A DNA stretch of 64,000 bases from Nocardioides euryhalodurans (GTDB lineage: Bacteria; Actinomycetota; Actinomycetes; Propionibacteriales; Nocardioidaceae). This document shows positions 28,351 through 37,684 of this stretch, in pieces; position 1 is the stretch's first letter, and each line of letters opens with the position of its first letter. The stretch is taken from the NCBI RefSeq assembly GCF_004564375.1, contig NZ_CP038267.1, forward strand, positions 3,350,501 to 3,414,500, in the 5' to 3' direction. The translations under genes and the position numbers were made by a program. The notes beneath the pieces were generated by a model that searched no databases, had not been told where the DNA came from, and was given only the letters and a program-made list of their open reading frames with translations.

Positions 28351-28379
28351 CGCTCGGCTCGGCGGTACGGGTCGGTCAC
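28347..28379 (-). CDS. Possible leaderless 10-residue leader peptide before the MFS gene
   Basis: GTG at 28379 lies 6 nt after a TAGGCT hexamer, the same spacing as the other leaderless starts in this window. It opens a frame of 10 codons (VTDPYRRAER) whose TGA overlaps the MFS GTG as GTGA. The MFS gene itself lacks a clear SD, so coupled reinitiation would explain how it is translated. It could be chance or a mis-set start; very short. Confidence 0.35.
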   Translation of the reverse strand: MTDPYRRAER

Positions 28380-28385
28380 GCCCGG

Positions 28386-28391
28386 AGCCTA
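28386..28391 (-). promoter_or_regulatory. -10 hexamer TAGGCT upstream of the MFS gene
   Basis: Predicts a transcript start at 28379, 29 nt upstream of the MFS start codon and exactly at the leader-ORF GTG. Confidence 0.5.
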
Positions 28392-28404
28392 CGGTCCCGC
28401 GGCG

Positions 28405-30915
28405 TCACCCCCGGGTGGGGGCCGCGGAGTGAGAGGTGGCCCGGAGCAGCACGTCGGCCAGCCCCTGCAACGACACCGGCCGGGCCAGGTGGGCGTCCAC
28501 GTCGGCCCCGTGCAGCCACGTCTCGTCCACCCGGGCGTCCCCCGGCACGAGCGCCACGACCGGGGTCCGGCCGTCGCGCTCCCAGCGGCGGATCGCACCG
28601 ACCGACGGGGGCGGCTCACCGCCGGGATCCGGGCAGTCGAGCAGGATCGCGTCCGGGGCGTGGGCCAGGGCGGCCAGCACCTCGGCCTCGTCGGTCGCCA
28701 CGTCGACGTCGTAGCCGAGGTGCTCGACCATGCCGCCGGTGATCATCCGGCTGACCGAGCGCTCGTCGACCACCAGCACCCGGCGCCTCGCGGCGGCGTC
28801 CGCGGTGGTGGCCGACACCGCGGCAGCCTCGGCGACCGCGGTGCGGAGCGCGGCCAGGCGGACCGGCTTGTCCAGCACCACGTCGGAGGCGACGTCGGCC
28901 CGTACGGCGACGCGCTCGTCCTCGGAGACGAGCAGCACCAGGCCGGGCCGGTGCCCGGACCGGAGCACCACCCGGTCGGCGACGTCGGCGGTTGCCGTCC
29001 CGGGCAGCGTTCCGTCGAGCACCACCACGTCGTACGCCGTGTCCGGCGCGGCCAGATCGGCCAGCGCCGCCGGGCCCCCGACGGCCAGCGTCACCTCCGC
29101 ACCCCACCGGCGCAGCCGCTCGGCGAGGACCAGCCGCTGGGTGGCGTTGTCGTCGACGACCAGCACCCGCTGGCCCGCCACCTCGGGATCGTGCACCGGG
29201 TCGACCGCGGCCTCGGCGGCGGAGAACGGGACGGTGAACCAGAACCTGCTGCCCTGACCGGTGGTGCTGTCGACGCCGATCTCCCCGCCCATCAGCGTCA
29301 CCAGCTGCCGGCAGATGGCGAGCCCGAGACCGGTGCCGCCGTACATCCGGGTGGTCGAGGAGTCGGCCTGCGAGAACGCCTCGAACAGCCGCTCGGAGGT
29401 CTGGTCGTCGATGCCGATGCCGGTGTCGGAGACCTCGAAGCGCACCCACGTCGCGTCGTCCCCGCCGGGCACCCGGGTCGCGCGCAGCACGACGTCGCCC
29501 GACTCGGTGAACTTCACCGCGTTGGCCGCCAGGTTGAGGAGCACCTGCCGCAGCCGACCGGGGTCGCCGCGGACGAGCGCGGGTAGGTCGGGGTCGCACA
29601 CGGTGATCAGCTCCAGGCCGGTGCGGTGCGCGGCGCTCGCCACCAGGTCGGCGGCGTCCTCGACGACGCCGACGACGTCGAGGTCGACCGACTCGAGCTC
29701 GAGCCGGCCCGCCTCCACCTTGGAGAAGTCGAGGATGCCGTTGATCAGGTCGAGGAGGTTCTGACCCGCTCCGCGCACCCCCTCGGCGTACTGGCGCTGC
29801 CGGTCGGTGAGGTCGGTCCGGAGCAGGAGGTCGGAGAGCCCGAGGACCCCGTTCATGGGGGTGCGGATCTCGTGGCTCATCGTGGCCAGGAACTCCGACT
29901 TCGCGCGCGACGCCTCGAGCGCCGCGTCGCGGGCCGCGCTCAGCTCGGCGATCGCCCGCTGCTCGGAGAGCAGCAGCCGCGCCGTCCGGACCACCGCGAG
30001 GCCGAGCAGCACCGCTCCACCGAGGATCAGTCCCCAGGGACGGATCGGGCGACCGGTGAGCAGGTCGACGGCGGGGATCAGCACCACGATCGCCAGCGGC
30101 CCGATGGCGATGGCGAGCTTGCCGACCCAGTGCTCCTCCCGCTCGGCGGGCGCGCCGGCGATGCGGCCGCCCTTGTGGAAGCGGGCCATCAGGATCGCGC
30201 CGATCATCCACCCGGCGTTCTCCCACGCCTCGTGGAAGTCGGTCAGCGGCAGCATCAGGAAGCCGAGGTCGGCGACCAGCCACGCCGCGACGCCGACCCC
30301 GAACCACGGGTCGAGCTGGGCGCGCGCCCGCCGGTCGGTCGCGATCCGGACCACCAGCGCGATCAGGATCGCGTCCGCGATGGGGTAGGTCGACCACACC
30401 AGCTTCACCAGCGGGGTGAGCGAGGGGTCGCCGGTGATCTCCGCGACGGAGAAGTTCCACAGCACGAGCACGCTGACCACGACGATGGTCAGGGCGTCGA
30501 TGAGCGAGTCGGCGTCGAACCCGTCGCCGGCGCGCGAGCGCACCAGCGACACGACGAGGGCTGCCGCGAAGAAGACGTACGAGACAAGCCAGAAGGCGTC
30601 GGCGAAGGAGACGTCGGTGCTCTCGCTGTCGATGATCGCGGTGTACCAGACCACCTCCCCGAGCGCGTTCGTCGTGAGGCCGGCCGCGACCAGCGCGGCC
30701 GGCAGCCGGCGCTCGGCCACCGTCCTGCCCGCGGCGACCCAGGCGAAGACCGCCGCCCCGGACAGCACCCCGATGAAGGCGACGGCGACCAGGAGGTCCG
30801 AGGGTCGGACCACGTGGACCGCCACCGCGGCGAAGTAGAGGACTCCGACGACGGCAGGCCACAGCAGCCGACGTGCGGGACCGGCGTCGGCCGGCCCGGA
30901 CGAGGTGGTCGCCAT
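28405..30915 (-). CDS. Hybrid sensor histidine kinase with two receiver domains
   Basis: 836 residues. About eight hydrophobic helices fill residues 20-310. A short coiled linker leads to HisKA with H-box [14 protein letters not shown] (His near 348). HATPase_c follows, with [13 protein letters not shown] (N box), SDTGIGID (G1), [19 protein letters not shown] and GLGLAI. The first receiver (about 580-700) has the acidic pair, [10 protein letters not shown] and DKPV. The second (about 715-830) has [14 protein letters not shown] and LARPV, so its conserved Lys is Arg. ATG at 30915 after GAGAGG. No partner regulator adjacent; signal unknown. Confidence 0.92.
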   Translation of the reverse strand: MATTSSGPADAGPARRLLWPAVVGVLYFAAVAVHVVRPSDLLVAVAFIGVLSGAAVFAWVAAGRTVAERRLPAALVAAGLTTNALGEVVWYTAIIDSESTDVSFADAFWLVSYVFFAAALVVSLVRSRAGDGFDADSLIDALTIVVVSVLVLWNFSVAEITGDPSLTPLVKLVWSTYPIADAILIALVVRIATDRRARAQLDPWFGVGVAAWLVADLGFLMLPLTDFHEAWENAGWMIGAILMARFHKGGRIAGAPAEREEHWVGKLAIAIGPLAIVVLIPAVDLLTGRPIRPWGLILGGAVLLGLAVVRTARLLLSEQRAIAELSAARDAALEASRAKSEFLATMSHEIRTPMNGVLGLSDLLLRTDLTDRQRQYAEGVRGAGQNLLDLINGILDFSKVEAGRLELESVDLDVVGVVEDAADLVASAAHRTGLELITVCDPDLPALVRGDPGRLRQVLLNLAANAVKFTESGDVVLRATRVPGGDDATWVRFEVSDTGIGIDDQTSERLFEAFSQADSSTTRMYGGTGLGLAICRQLVTLMGGEIGVDSTTGQGSRFWFTVPFSAAEAAVDPVHDPEVAGQRVLVVDDNATQRLVLAERLRRWGAEVTLAVGGPAALADLAAPDTAYDVVVLDGTLPGTATADVADRVVLRSGHRPGLVLLVSEDERVAVRADVASDVVLDKPVRLAALRTAVAEAAAVSATTADAAARRRVLVVDERSVSRMITGGMVEHLGYDVDVATDEAEVLAALAHAPDAILLDCPDPGGEPPPSVGAIRRWERDGRTPVVALVPGDARVDETWLHGADVDAHLARPVSLQGLADVLLRATSHSAAPTRG

Positions 30916-31026
30916 GGTGCCGGACCTCTCTGGGGGGCTCTTCGGCTCCAGTGTGGGACCAGCGGTCCCTGTGTGGGAGCACTTCGGCGGAAACCGACCG
31001 GCGTGCGGCCCCCGCGAGCGCCTCCC

Positions 31027-31032
31027 TAGGCT
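31027..31032 (+). promoter_or_regulatory. -10 hexamer TAGGCT of the thioesterase gene
   Basis: Six nucleotides before GTG 31039, which favours that GTG over ATG 31042. The 123-nt gap to the divergent kinase gene shows no other clear element, only an imperfect repeat around GTGTGGGA. Confidence 0.5.
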
Positions 31033-31038
31033 GGGCGC

Positions 31039-31836
31039 GTGATGGAGTTCGACCGGCACATCGCCCTCGAGGGCGGCGACCACGAGTGGACCGCGGAGCT
31101 GTCGGAGGGCTGGGTGGTCGGGGGCGGCGTCAACGGCGGCTACCAGCTCGCCGTCGTCGGCAGCGCCCTGGCGCAGGCGGCCCCCGGCAAGCCCGACCCG
31201 ATCGCGGTCAGCGCCTACTACCTCTCCGCGGCCCGACCCGGTCCCGCGACCGTCCGGACGCGGGTCCTGCGCGACGGCGGCAGCGTGGCGACCCTCTCGG
31301 CCGACCTCGAGCAGGACGGTGACGCCAGGATCACCGTGCTCGCGACGTACGGCGACCTCGGGGCGCTGCCCGAGGACGTCCGGACCACCGCCACCCCGCC
31401 GGACCTGCCGCCGCTGCAGGAGTGCGTCCCCAACTCGATGGCGCCGGAGGAGATCCGCAGCATCGCGCCCCTCATGGACCGCTTCGACATGCGCTTCGAC
31501 CCCCGCCACGTCGGCTGGGCGGTCGGGCAGCCGAGCGGCAACGGCGAGCTGCAGGCGTGGTTCCGGCTGGTCGACGAGCGCGAGCCGGACCCGGTGTCGC
31601 TGCTGATGGTTGTCGACGCGCTGCCGCCGGTGACCTTCGACCTGGGGATGTTCGGGTGGGCGCCGACGCTGGAGCTCACGGCCCACGTGCGCAGCCACCC
31701 CGCCCCGGGGTGGTTGCGGGTCCGCCACGCGACCCGCAACCTGGCCGGCGGGATGTTCGAGGAGGACTGCGAGGTCTGGGACTCGGCCGGTCGCCTCGTG
31801 GCACAGAGTCGCCAGCTCGCACGCCAGCCGCGCTGA
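31039..31836 (+). CDS. Acyl-CoA thioesterase family protein (double hotdog)
   Basis: 265 residues with two hotdog-like halves: the first contains [17 protein letters not shown] and [15 protein letters not shown], the second [17 protein letters not shown] and [12 protein letters not shown]. This is the pattern of TesB-like/4HBT_3 thioesterases, which hydrolyse acyl-CoA. No clustering with fatty-acid genes here. Cytoplasmic, no signal peptide. Confidence 0.8.
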   Translation: MMEFDRHIALEGGDHEWTAELSEGWVVGGGVNGGYQLAVVGSALAQAAPGKPDPIAVSAYYLSAARPGPATVRTRVLRDGGSVATLSADLEQDGDARITVLATYGDLGALPEDVRTTATPPDLPPLQECVPNSMAPEEIRSIAPLMDRFDMRFDPRHVGWAVGQPSGNGELQAWFRLVDEREPDPVSLLMVVDALPPVTFDLGMFGWAPTLELTAHVRSHPAPGWLRVRHATRNLAGGMFEEDCEVWDSAGRLVAQSRQLARQPR

Positions 31837-31852
31837 CGCGGCTCGGCCGCGC

Positions 31853-32935
31853 TCAGTCGAACCAGCTGCGCCGCATCGAGAAGAACCACCGGCGGCGGGG
31901 GTGCTCGGTCACCGACCAGACCCGGTCGGTGGAGGGCCAGTAGCAGAGGTCCTCGGGCCCCATCGGCACCGCGAGCCGTCGCGCCCGCAGGTGTCCGGGG
32001 GTGCCGGCGTACACGGTGCCCGGGAGCAGCGGGCCCGTCGAGACGCTGACGAGGTGCTGGCCGCGACGGACCACGGCACCCTGCATCCGGGCCACGCCCT
32101 CGGCGAGGGCGACCGGGCGGGCCAGGCCGTCCTCGTCGAGTCGCGGGAGCGCCGTGCCCGGGTCCAGCTCGTAGCGGACCAGCCGCCGGGTGGGTCCCTG
32201 GCGCGCGTACTCCCCGGAGACCAGCGCCGGCTCCGGTTCGCTGCGGTCCAGGGCGAGGAAGGAGTAGCGGAAGCGTGCATGGCCGCGGTCGGCGCCGGCG
32301 GGCTGGGTGAACCGCACCGGCAGCACGAAGCGGTGGCCGTACGCCGTCACCCGGTCACCGTCGACGCCGAGACGTTCGGCGGTGTCGGGGTCGCTCACCG
32401 GGAGGATGTCGTCGACGCGGCAGCTGACCAGGCCACGGGCGGTCGCCGCCAGGTGGAGGAACGGGCCGTGCCAGACGATCCCGCCCGCGTGCAGGTGCAC
32501 CGGCTCGAGGGTGGGGGAGCCGTCCGGGTCGACGCCGGGCCGGACGACCAGCACGTGCTCGTAGCGCAGGGTGTCGAGGTCGACGAAGGTCACCCGGCAG
32601 CCGTGCGAGCTGCCGCCGACCTGCTTGGCGTAGGACGTGGTCACCAGCAGCCGGCGTCCGGCGGCCAGCTCGGTCGGCGAGGCGTCGGCGGAGCTCGAGA
32701 TGCCCTGGGGCCACCAGCGGGGGTCCCGGCTGTCGCGGTCGTCCCAGGCGTACGCCTCGGAGACGGCCCGGCCGAGCACCCGACCGAGCCGCGATGGGCG
32801 GGCCTGCCGAGTGAGCCCGGCGGCGACCCCCTCGACACCGACCGCGCCGCCGGCCCGGCCGGTCAGAGCCTCGATCGCCGGGCCCTGCTCGTCGGTGCGG
32901 CCGAGGTGGATGCCGTGGCGGACGCGGTCGCGCAT
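31853..32935 (-). CDS. Protein of unknown function, predicted beta-rich
   Basis: 360 residues, not recognised. It begins [18 protein letters not shown] and has many short strands with [27 protein letters not shown] and a C-terminal [17 protein letters not shown], suggesting a propeller-like fold. No signal peptide or membrane helix; the paired sequence blocks could be blades. ATG 7 nt after TACGGT, likely leaderless. Divergent from the NUDIX gene, with which it may share control. Confidence 0.7.
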   Translation of the reverse strand: MRDRVRHGIHLGRTDEQGPAIEALTGRAGGAVGVEGVAAGLTRQARPSRLGRVLGRAVSEAYAWDDRDSRDPRWWPQGISSSADASPTELAAGRRLLVTTSYAKQVGGSSHGCRVTFVDLDTLRYEHVLVVRPGVDPDGSPTLEPVHLHAGGIVWHGPFLHLAATARGLVSCRVDDILPVSDPDTAERLGVDGDRVTAYGHRFVLPVRFTQPAGADRGHARFRYSFLALDRSEPEPALVSGEYARQGPTRRLVRYELDPGTALPRLDEDGLARPVALAEGVARMQGAVVRRGQHLVSVSTGPLLPGTVYAGTPGHLRARRLAVPMGPEDLCYWPSTDRVWSVTEHPRRRWFFSMRRSWFD

Positions 32936-32942
32936 GGGATGC

Positions 32943-32948
32943 ACCGTA
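32943..32948 (-). promoter_or_regulatory. -10 hexamer TACGGT of the unknown 360-residue gene
   Basis: Seven-nucleotide spacer to ATG 32935; it is only 15 nt from the opposite-facing hexamer of the NUDIX gene. Confidence 0.4.
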
Positions 32949-32963
32949 GCCGCCCTGCCGTGC

Positions 32964-32969
32964 TTGGAT
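32964..32969 (+). promoter_or_regulatory. Possible -10 hexamer TTGGAT of the NUDIX gene
   Basis: Seven nucleotides before GTG 32977. The same hexamer precedes dapE at 63474 with a 6-nt spacer. Confidence 0.35.
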
Positions 32970-32976
32970 GGCCGGC

Positions 32977-33372
32977 GTGGGCGAGCGTGCGGTGGTCGTG
33001 GGAGCGGCGATCCTGCGGGACGGTCGGCTGCTCGCCGCCCGGCGCACGGCTCCACCCGCGACGGCCGGCCGGTGGGAGCTCCCCGGTGGCAAGGTCGAGC
33101 CCGGCGAGACCCGAGCCGAGGCGCTGGTCCGGGAGGTCGCCGAGGAGCTGGGCTGCCGGATCGAGGTGACCGGGTGGCTCGACGGTGCCGCCCCGGTCGG
33201 CGACCGCCACGAGCTGGTCGTGGCCCTGGCGCGGCTGCGCTCGGGCGAGCCCGCGCCGACCGAGCACGACCAGGTCCGCTGGCTGACCGCCACCGAGCTC
33301 GACACCGTCGACTGGCTCGAGCCGGACCGGCCCTTCCTGGCCGGGCTCCGGGACCGGATGATGGTGCCGTGA
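32977..33372 (+). CDS. NUDIX hydrolase, MutT-like
   Basis: 131 residues from GTG 32977 (ATG 32968 is possible). The NUDIX box is complete: GGKVEPGETRAEALVREVAEELGC. RWELPGGK just before it and the short length resemble MutT/8-oxo-dGTP diphosphatases, which clean the nucleotide pool. Other nucleoside diphosphate-linked substrates are possible. GTGA overlap with the following small gene. Confidence 0.88.
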   Translation: MGERAVVVGAAILRDGRLLAARRTAPPATAGRWELPGGKVEPGETRAEALVREVAEELGCRIEVTGWLDGAAPVGDRHELVVALARLRSGEPAPTEHDQVRWLTATELDTVDWLEPDRPFLAGLRDRMMVP

Positions 33373-33653
33373 GGGCGATCTTCTTCGACGAGGAGCACGC
33401 ACGCGCGGCGGCCGCGCGGCTGCGCGCCGACGGCTACGACGCGCGCCTCGAGCGGGAGCGGCTGGCGGGGGAGGACGACGACGAGGACCATCCCTGGGCG
33501 GTGATCTCCGACGCTCCCGGCGCTGCCGTGGAGCTGCTCGTCGACCGGTACGACGGCTGGCTGGACACCGGCGACGCCGCCCGGACCCAGGGACCCCCGC
33601 CGCCCCCGCTCGACCTGCCCGCCGCGCCGCGCCGCCACCACCGCGCTCCGTAG
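33369..33653 (+). CDS. Small acidic protein of unknown function after the NUDIX gene
   Basis: 94 residues: RAIFFDEEHARAAAARLRADGYDARLERER resembles a single ferredoxin-like alpha/beta unit, followed by an acidic GEDDDEDHPW stretch and a Pro-rich tail ending RRHHRAP. GTG overlaps the NUDIX stop. No family recognised with confidence. Translational coupling suggests a related role or regulation. Confidence 0.65.
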   Translation: MRAIFFDEEHARAAAARLRADGYDARLERERLAGEDDDEDHPWAVISDAPGAAVELLVDRYDGWLDTGDAARTQGPPPPPLDLPAAPRRHHRAP

Positions 33654-33664
33654 GCGATGCTCCG

Positions 33665-33670
33665 TAGGCT
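33665..33670 (+). promoter_or_regulatory. -10 hexamer TAGGCT of the mshB operon
   Basis: Seven nucleotides (GGGACCC) before ATG 33678; it excludes the ATG at 33657, which would lie upstream of the transcript start. Confidence 0.55.
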
Positions 33671-33677
33671 GGGACCC

Positions 33678-34583
33678 ATGCCCCACGCCGACCACCGGAT
33701 GCTGCTGGTCCACGCCCACCCCGACGACGAGACCATCAACAACGGCGCCACGATGGCCCGCTACGTCGCCGAGGGGGCCGGCGTCACGCTCGTGACCTGC
33801 ACGGCGGGCGAGATGGGCGAGGTGCTCGTCCCCGAGCTCGCCCACCTCGCAGCCGACAACGACGACACCCTCGGACCGCACCGTCGGGAGGAGCTCGCGA
33901 CGGCCATGGCGACGCTCGGGGTCACCGACCACCGGTTCCTCGGCGGCTTCGGCACCTACCGCGACTCCGGCATGGCCTGGCACGAGGACGGCCACGCCGT
34001 CGCCGCCGACGACACCCGCGAGGACGCCTTCTGGCACGCCGACCTCACCGAGGCGGCCGACCACCTGGTGCAGGTCGTGCGCGAGGTACGGCCGCAGGTG
34101 CTGGTCACCTACGACCAGTTCGGCGGCTACGGGCACCCCGACCACATCCAGGCCCACCGGGTCGCGATGTACGCCGCCACCCTGGCGGCCGTGCCGTCCT
34201 ACCGCCTCGACCTGGGGGAGCCGTGGGACATCGCCAAGGTCTACTGGGTCGGCATGTCCGAGGGCAGGATGCGCGAGAGCCTGCGTGCGCTGCGCGACGC
34301 GGGGGACACGACCACCTTCGAGGGGATGGACCCCGACGGCGACCTGCCGCCGTTCATCACCCCCGACCACCTGATCTCCACCCGTGTCGACGGGTCGGCC
34401 TTCGTGGAGCAGAAGCTGACCGCGCTGGCCCAGCACCGCACCCAGGTCGAGCAGGACGGCCCGTTCTTCAGCGGCGGCGAGAGCGGCCACGCCTTCTGGG
34501 GCGAGGAGGCCTACCGCATCGTCCGCGGGGTGGCCGTCCCCGGCCCGGAGGGCTACGAGACGGACCTGTTCGCCGGCGTGTGA
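33678..34583 (+). CDS. mshB: N-acetyl-GlcN-Ins deacetylase of mycothiol biosynthesis
   Basis: 301 residues, LmbE-like zinc deacetylase. Zinc-binding HAHPDDE near the N-terminus, YDQFGGYGHPDHIQAH in the middle and HRTQVEQDG toward the end match MshB rather than the conjugate amidase Mca. It removes acetate from GlcNAc-Ins to give GlcN-Ins for mycothiol, the thiol buffer of actinobacteria. Length fits MshB (about 300). TGATG overlap with the next gene. Confidence 0.93.
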   Translation: MPHADHRMLLVHAHPDDETINNGATMARYVAEGAGVTLVTCTAGEMGEVLVPELAHLAADNDDTLGPHRREELATAMATLGVTDHRFLGGFGTYRDSGMAWHEDGHAVAADDTREDAFWHADLTEAADHLVQVVREVRPQVLVTYDQFGGYGHPDHIQAHRVAMYAATLAAVPSYRLDLGEPWDIAKVYWVGMSEGRMRESLRALRDAGDTTTFEGMDPDGDLPPFITPDHLISTRVDGSAFVEQKLTALAQHRTQVEQDGPFFSGGESGHAFWGEEAYRIVRGVAVPGPEGYETDLFAGV

Positions 34584-34948
34584 TGCGGGTCCTCGCCGGT
34601 CTCGCGCTGCTGGCCGCCGGCGGCGTCACCGCGGTCGCGGCGGTGGCGGTCCACGGCCGCTGGTGGGGCCTGCTGCTGGCGGTCGTGGCGGTGGCCGCGG
34701 CCCTGGTGGCGCTCCCGCCGGGCTGGCTGCTCCGGCTGCCCTTCGGGGTCGGGTTCGGCGTGGCGGTGGGAGCGCTCGCCCGCACCAGGCCCGAGGGCGA
34801 CTTCGTCGTGTCCTCCGACCTGTCGGGCTACGCGCTGCTCCTGCTCGCCCTGGTGGCCGCCGGGGCGTCCCTCGCCACGCTGCCGCGCCCGGGGCGGCGT
34901 GACGATCCGGCCCCGCTGGATCCGCCGCCCTACACTGGCGCGCGATGA
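34583..34948 (+). CDS. DUF6113-like small membrane protein
   Basis: 121 residues with four hydrophobic helices (MRVLAGLALLAAGGV, GLLLAVVAVAAALVAL, RLPFGVGFGVAVGAL, YALLLLALVAAGAS) and a Pro-rich C-terminus. Proteins of this size and topology next to mshB are usually annotated DUF6113. Starts within the mshB stop and overlaps the VanW gene start by ATGA, so it is in the same operon. Function unknown. Confidence 0.75.
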   Translation: MRVLAGLALLAAGGVTAVAAVAVHGRWWGLLLAVVAVAAALVALPPGWLLRLPFGVGFGVAVGALARTRPEGDFVVSSDLSGYALLLLALVAAGASLATLPRPGRRDDPAPLDPPPYTGAR

Positions 34949-36666
34949 GCACTCCCGGACGCGAGAAGGCAGGCGGTCGCGTCGTCCTGCTGCTGTTGCT
35001 GGCGCTGACCCTCCTGCTGGGCGGCGGCTACGCCGCGGCGTACGCCGGAGCGGGGGACCGCGTCCCCCGCGGCACCACGATCGAGGGCGTCGAGGTCGGG
35101 GGCCAGACCCCCGAGGAGGCCGTCGCGACGCTCGAGGACGAGCTCGCCGACCGCGCCGCCGCGCCGGTCCGGGTCCGGGTCGGCGACGAGGTGGTGCGGG
35201 TGACTCCCGCGGAGGCCGGTCTCGCCGTCGACCACGAGGCGTCCGTGGCCGCCGCCGGCGGCGGCCGCTCGTGGCACCCCTCCCGCCTGTGGAACCACTA
35301 CACCGGCGGCGACGACCTCGACGCCGTGCTGACCGTGGACGAGGCCGCCCTGACGGCCGCGGCCGAGCAGCTGGCCGAGCAGGTCGGGACCGAAGCCCGC
35401 GACGGCGCGGTCACCTTCGAGGGCACCCGGGTCGACGTGACCGAGGCGCAGCCGGGCGAGGAGCTCGACCCCGCCGTGGCCGCCGACGGGCTGCGGGCGG
35501 CGTACCTCTCCGAGGAGCCGCTCCGGCTCGAGCTCTCCGCGTCGCGTCCTGACGTCGACGACGCCGACGTGGCGGAGGCCGTCGAGACCTTCGCCAACCC
35601 CGCGATGTCGGGGCCGGTCACGATCCTCTTCGAGGACTCCCGGGTGCAGCTGATGCCCGGCGACTACGTCGATGCGCTGGCCCTCGAGCCGCGCGACGGC
35701 GAGCTGGTCCCGGTGCTGGACCGCGCGCGGCTGCAGGAGCTGATGGACGCACGCATCAGCACCAACGCGGCGCCGGTCGACGCCGGCTTCCGGATCGTCG
35801 ACGGCCAGCCCCGGGTCGTGCCCGCGCGGCCCGGCGTGACCTACCGTCCGGCCGACCTCGCCGACACGTTCCTCGACCTGGTCACCCGCCCCAGCGGCAA
35901 GCGGGAGGACCGGGTGCCGGCCACCACCGATCCGGCCGACCTGACCACGGCCGAGGCGCGCGACCTCGGGATCGTCGAGCGGGTCTCGACCTTCACGACC
36001 TACTACCCCCACGCCGACTACCGCAACACCAACATCGGTCGGGCCGGCGAGCTCATCGACGGCACGGTCCTCCAGCCCGGCGAGACCTTCTCCATGAACG
36101 ACATCGTGGGTGAGCGGACCCGCGCCAACGGCTTCACCGACGGCTTCGTGATCTCCGACGGCATCCTGGTCGAGGACCTCGGCGGCGGCGTCTCGCAGAT
36201 GGCGACGACGACCTTCAACGCCGCGTTCTTCGCCGGCCTCGAGGACATCGAGCACAAGCCCCACTCCTTCTACATCGACCGCTACCCCGTCGGGCGCGAG
36301 GCGACGGTCGCCTGGGGCGCGGTCGACCTGCGGTTCCGCAACGACACCCCCCACGGGGTGCTGGTCACCACCAGCGTCACCCCCAGCACCCCCTCCACGT
36401 CCGGCGTGGTGACCGTGAGCATGTGGTCCACCAAGACCTGGGACATCACGACGCGCACCAGCGACCGCTACGCCTTCACCGAGCCGGACACCCGGCGGCT
36501 CGACACCGCCGACTGCTACCCCAACGAGGGGTACGGCGGCTTCGACGTCGACGTGTGGCGCTACTTCCGTCGCCCCGGCTCCTCGGAGCTGGTGCGGACC
36601 GAGAAGTTCAACACCACCTACATCCCCAGCGACACGGTGATCTGCACCAACCCGGCCGCCGGCTGA
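34945..36666 (+). CDS. VanW family membrane-anchored protein with YoaR-like repeats
   Basis: 573 residues. An N-terminal signal anchor (VVLLLLLALTLLLGGGYAA) is followed by two YoaR-like/PG-binding-type repeats (about residues 45-300) and a C-terminal VanW domain with LQPGETFSMNDIVGERT, GGGVSQMATTTFNAAF and SFYIDRYPVGREATV. Located outside the membrane and presumably acts on or binds cell wall. VanW in this context does not mean vancomycin resistance: no vanHAX or vanRS are present. Last gene of the mshB operon. Confidence 0.88.
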   Translation: MSTPGREKAGGRVVLLLLLALTLLLGGGYAAAYAGAGDRVPRGTTIEGVEVGGQTPEEAVATLEDELADRAAAPVRVRVGDEVVRVTPAEAGLAVDHEASVAAAGGGRSWHPSRLWNHYTGGDDLDAVLTVDEAALTAAAEQLAEQVGTEARDGAVTFEGTRVDVTEAQPGEELDPAVAADGLRAAYLSEEPLRLELSASRPDVDDADVAEAVETFANPAMSGPVTILFEDSRVQLMPGDYVDALALEPRDGELVPVLDRARLQELMDARISTNAAPVDAGFRIVDGQPRVVPARPGVTYRPADLADTFLDLVTRPSGKREDRVPATTDPADLTTAEARDLGIVERVSTFTTYYPHADYRNTNIGRAGELIDGTVLQPGETFSMNDIVGERTRANGFTDGFVISDGILVEDLGGGVSQMATTTFNAAFFAGLEDIEHKPHSFYIDRYPVGREATVAWGAVDLRFRNDTPHGVLVTTSVTPSTPSTSGVVTVSMWSTKTWDITTRTSDRYAFTEPDTRRLDTADCYPNEGYGGFDVDVWRYFRRPGSSELVRTEKFNTTYIPSDTVICTNPAAG

Positions 36667-36706
36667 CCGCCCGACGCCCGAGGACACGGGACCGCGGTCA
36701 GGCCGG
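36659..36706. terminator. Bidirectional hairpin between VanW gene and pxpC
   Basis: CCGGCTGACCGC pairs with GCGGTCA-G-GCCGG (one bulged G), with an inner CCCG/CGGG stem. The VanW TGA (36664-36666) and the pxpC stop (36698-36700) pair with each other in the stem. Confidence 0.6.
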
Positions 36707-37684
36707 AGTCACCCCGGCGGCGGCGAGCCCGGCCCGGACGGAGCCGGCGAGCCGTGCCACCGACGCCGCCTGCCGCCGCGCCTGCGCGACCCCGTCGGCG
36801 ACCGAGCACAGTCGGAACCGGATCGTGTCCCCCGGGCCGGCCTGCGCGAGCCGGTCCACGGCCACCGTGGTCGCGACGCCGGCGACGGGGTAGCCGGCGG
36901 TGACCAGCCTCCCGCGCAGCAGCGCCAGCAAGCCGCCCGACGGCGGGATCTCGACCGCACCCACGGGCACGCCGCGGGAGAGGATCTCTGCCTCGTGCGA
37001 CCGTCGTGGCGCCTCTCCCGCGAGCCGTAGCCCGACGTGGTCCGACTCCGGTGCCACCTCCCACGGGCCTGCCAGGGCGTCCGCGGGGAACTCGGTGGCC
37101 TCGGGTCCGGGGGTGACGTCGACGAGGTGGAGGTCGCCCGCTGCCGGGCGGTCCACGGGGAAGCGGAAGACCGGGATCCGGGTGTGCGGGTGGTCGAGGC
37201 CGGTGAACGTGGTGCGCAGCTCGAGCCGGTCGCCGGCGGCCAGCCGGGTGCCGACCCCGAGCAGCGGGTCGGGCGCGACGCTGCCGAGGGTGGTCTCCGC
37301 GACCAGGGTGCCGCGGAGACCGACGTACGACCGCAGGCCGCGGAGCGGTGCGGGGACGGTGACCGTGGCGCCGGCCGGGACGACGAGCGTCTGCCAGGCG
37401 GGCTGGGTGGCCGGTCCGACCTGCACCGCCGAAGCGGCGCCGGTCACCGCCACGAGGGTGGGCCGGTCGACGGTGAACGACAGCTGCGTCGCGATGACCT
37501 CGAGCACCGGCGTGCCGGGGTCGTTGCCGACGAGCGCGGCCGCCACTGCTGCGGCGTAGCGGTCACCGGCGCCGTTGTCCGAGATGCCGAGCCGGGCCAG
37601 GCCGGGGCGGCCGAGGTCCTGCACCCAGGTGATGCCCGGTTGCCCGACCGTGAGCGTCGTGCTGCCGTTCCGTGGGGTGGTCAT
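36698..37684 (-). CDS. pxpC: 5-oxoprolinase subunit C (KipA/biotin-dependent carboxylase-like domain)
   Basis: 328 residues. Family blocks QPGITWVQDLGRPGLARLGIS near the N-terminus, NDPGTPVLEV, LRSYVGLRG, and SRGVPVGAVEIPPSGGLLAL match PxpC/KipA. With PxpA and PxpB it hydrolyses 5-oxoproline to glutamate using ATP, clearing a damage product of glutamine and glutamate. ATG overlaps the pxpB stop by 4 bases. Last gene of the three-gene operon. Confidence 0.92.
   Translation of the reverse strand: MTTPRNGSTTLTVGQPGITWVQDLGRPGLARLGISDNGAGDRYAAAVAAALVGNDPGTPVLEVIATQLSFTVDRPTLVAVTGAASAVQVGPATQPAWQTLVVPAGATVTVPAPLRGLRSYVGLRGTLVAETTLGSVAPDPLLGVGTRLAAGDRLELRTTFTGLDHPHTRIPVFRFPVDRPAAGDLHLVDVTPGPEATEFPADALAGPWEVAPESDHVGLRLAGEAPRRSHEAEILSRGVPVGAVEIPPSGGLLALLRGRLVTAGYPVAGVATTVAVDRLAQAGPGDTIRFRLCSVADGVAQARRQAASVARLAGSVRAGLAAAGVTPA

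Noticed and set aside
34945..36666. VanW as evidence of a vancomycin-resistance cluster
   Set aside because: VanW-domain proteins are widespread in actinobacteria. No vanHAX, vanY or vanRS genes are near it, and it is co-transcribed with mshB.
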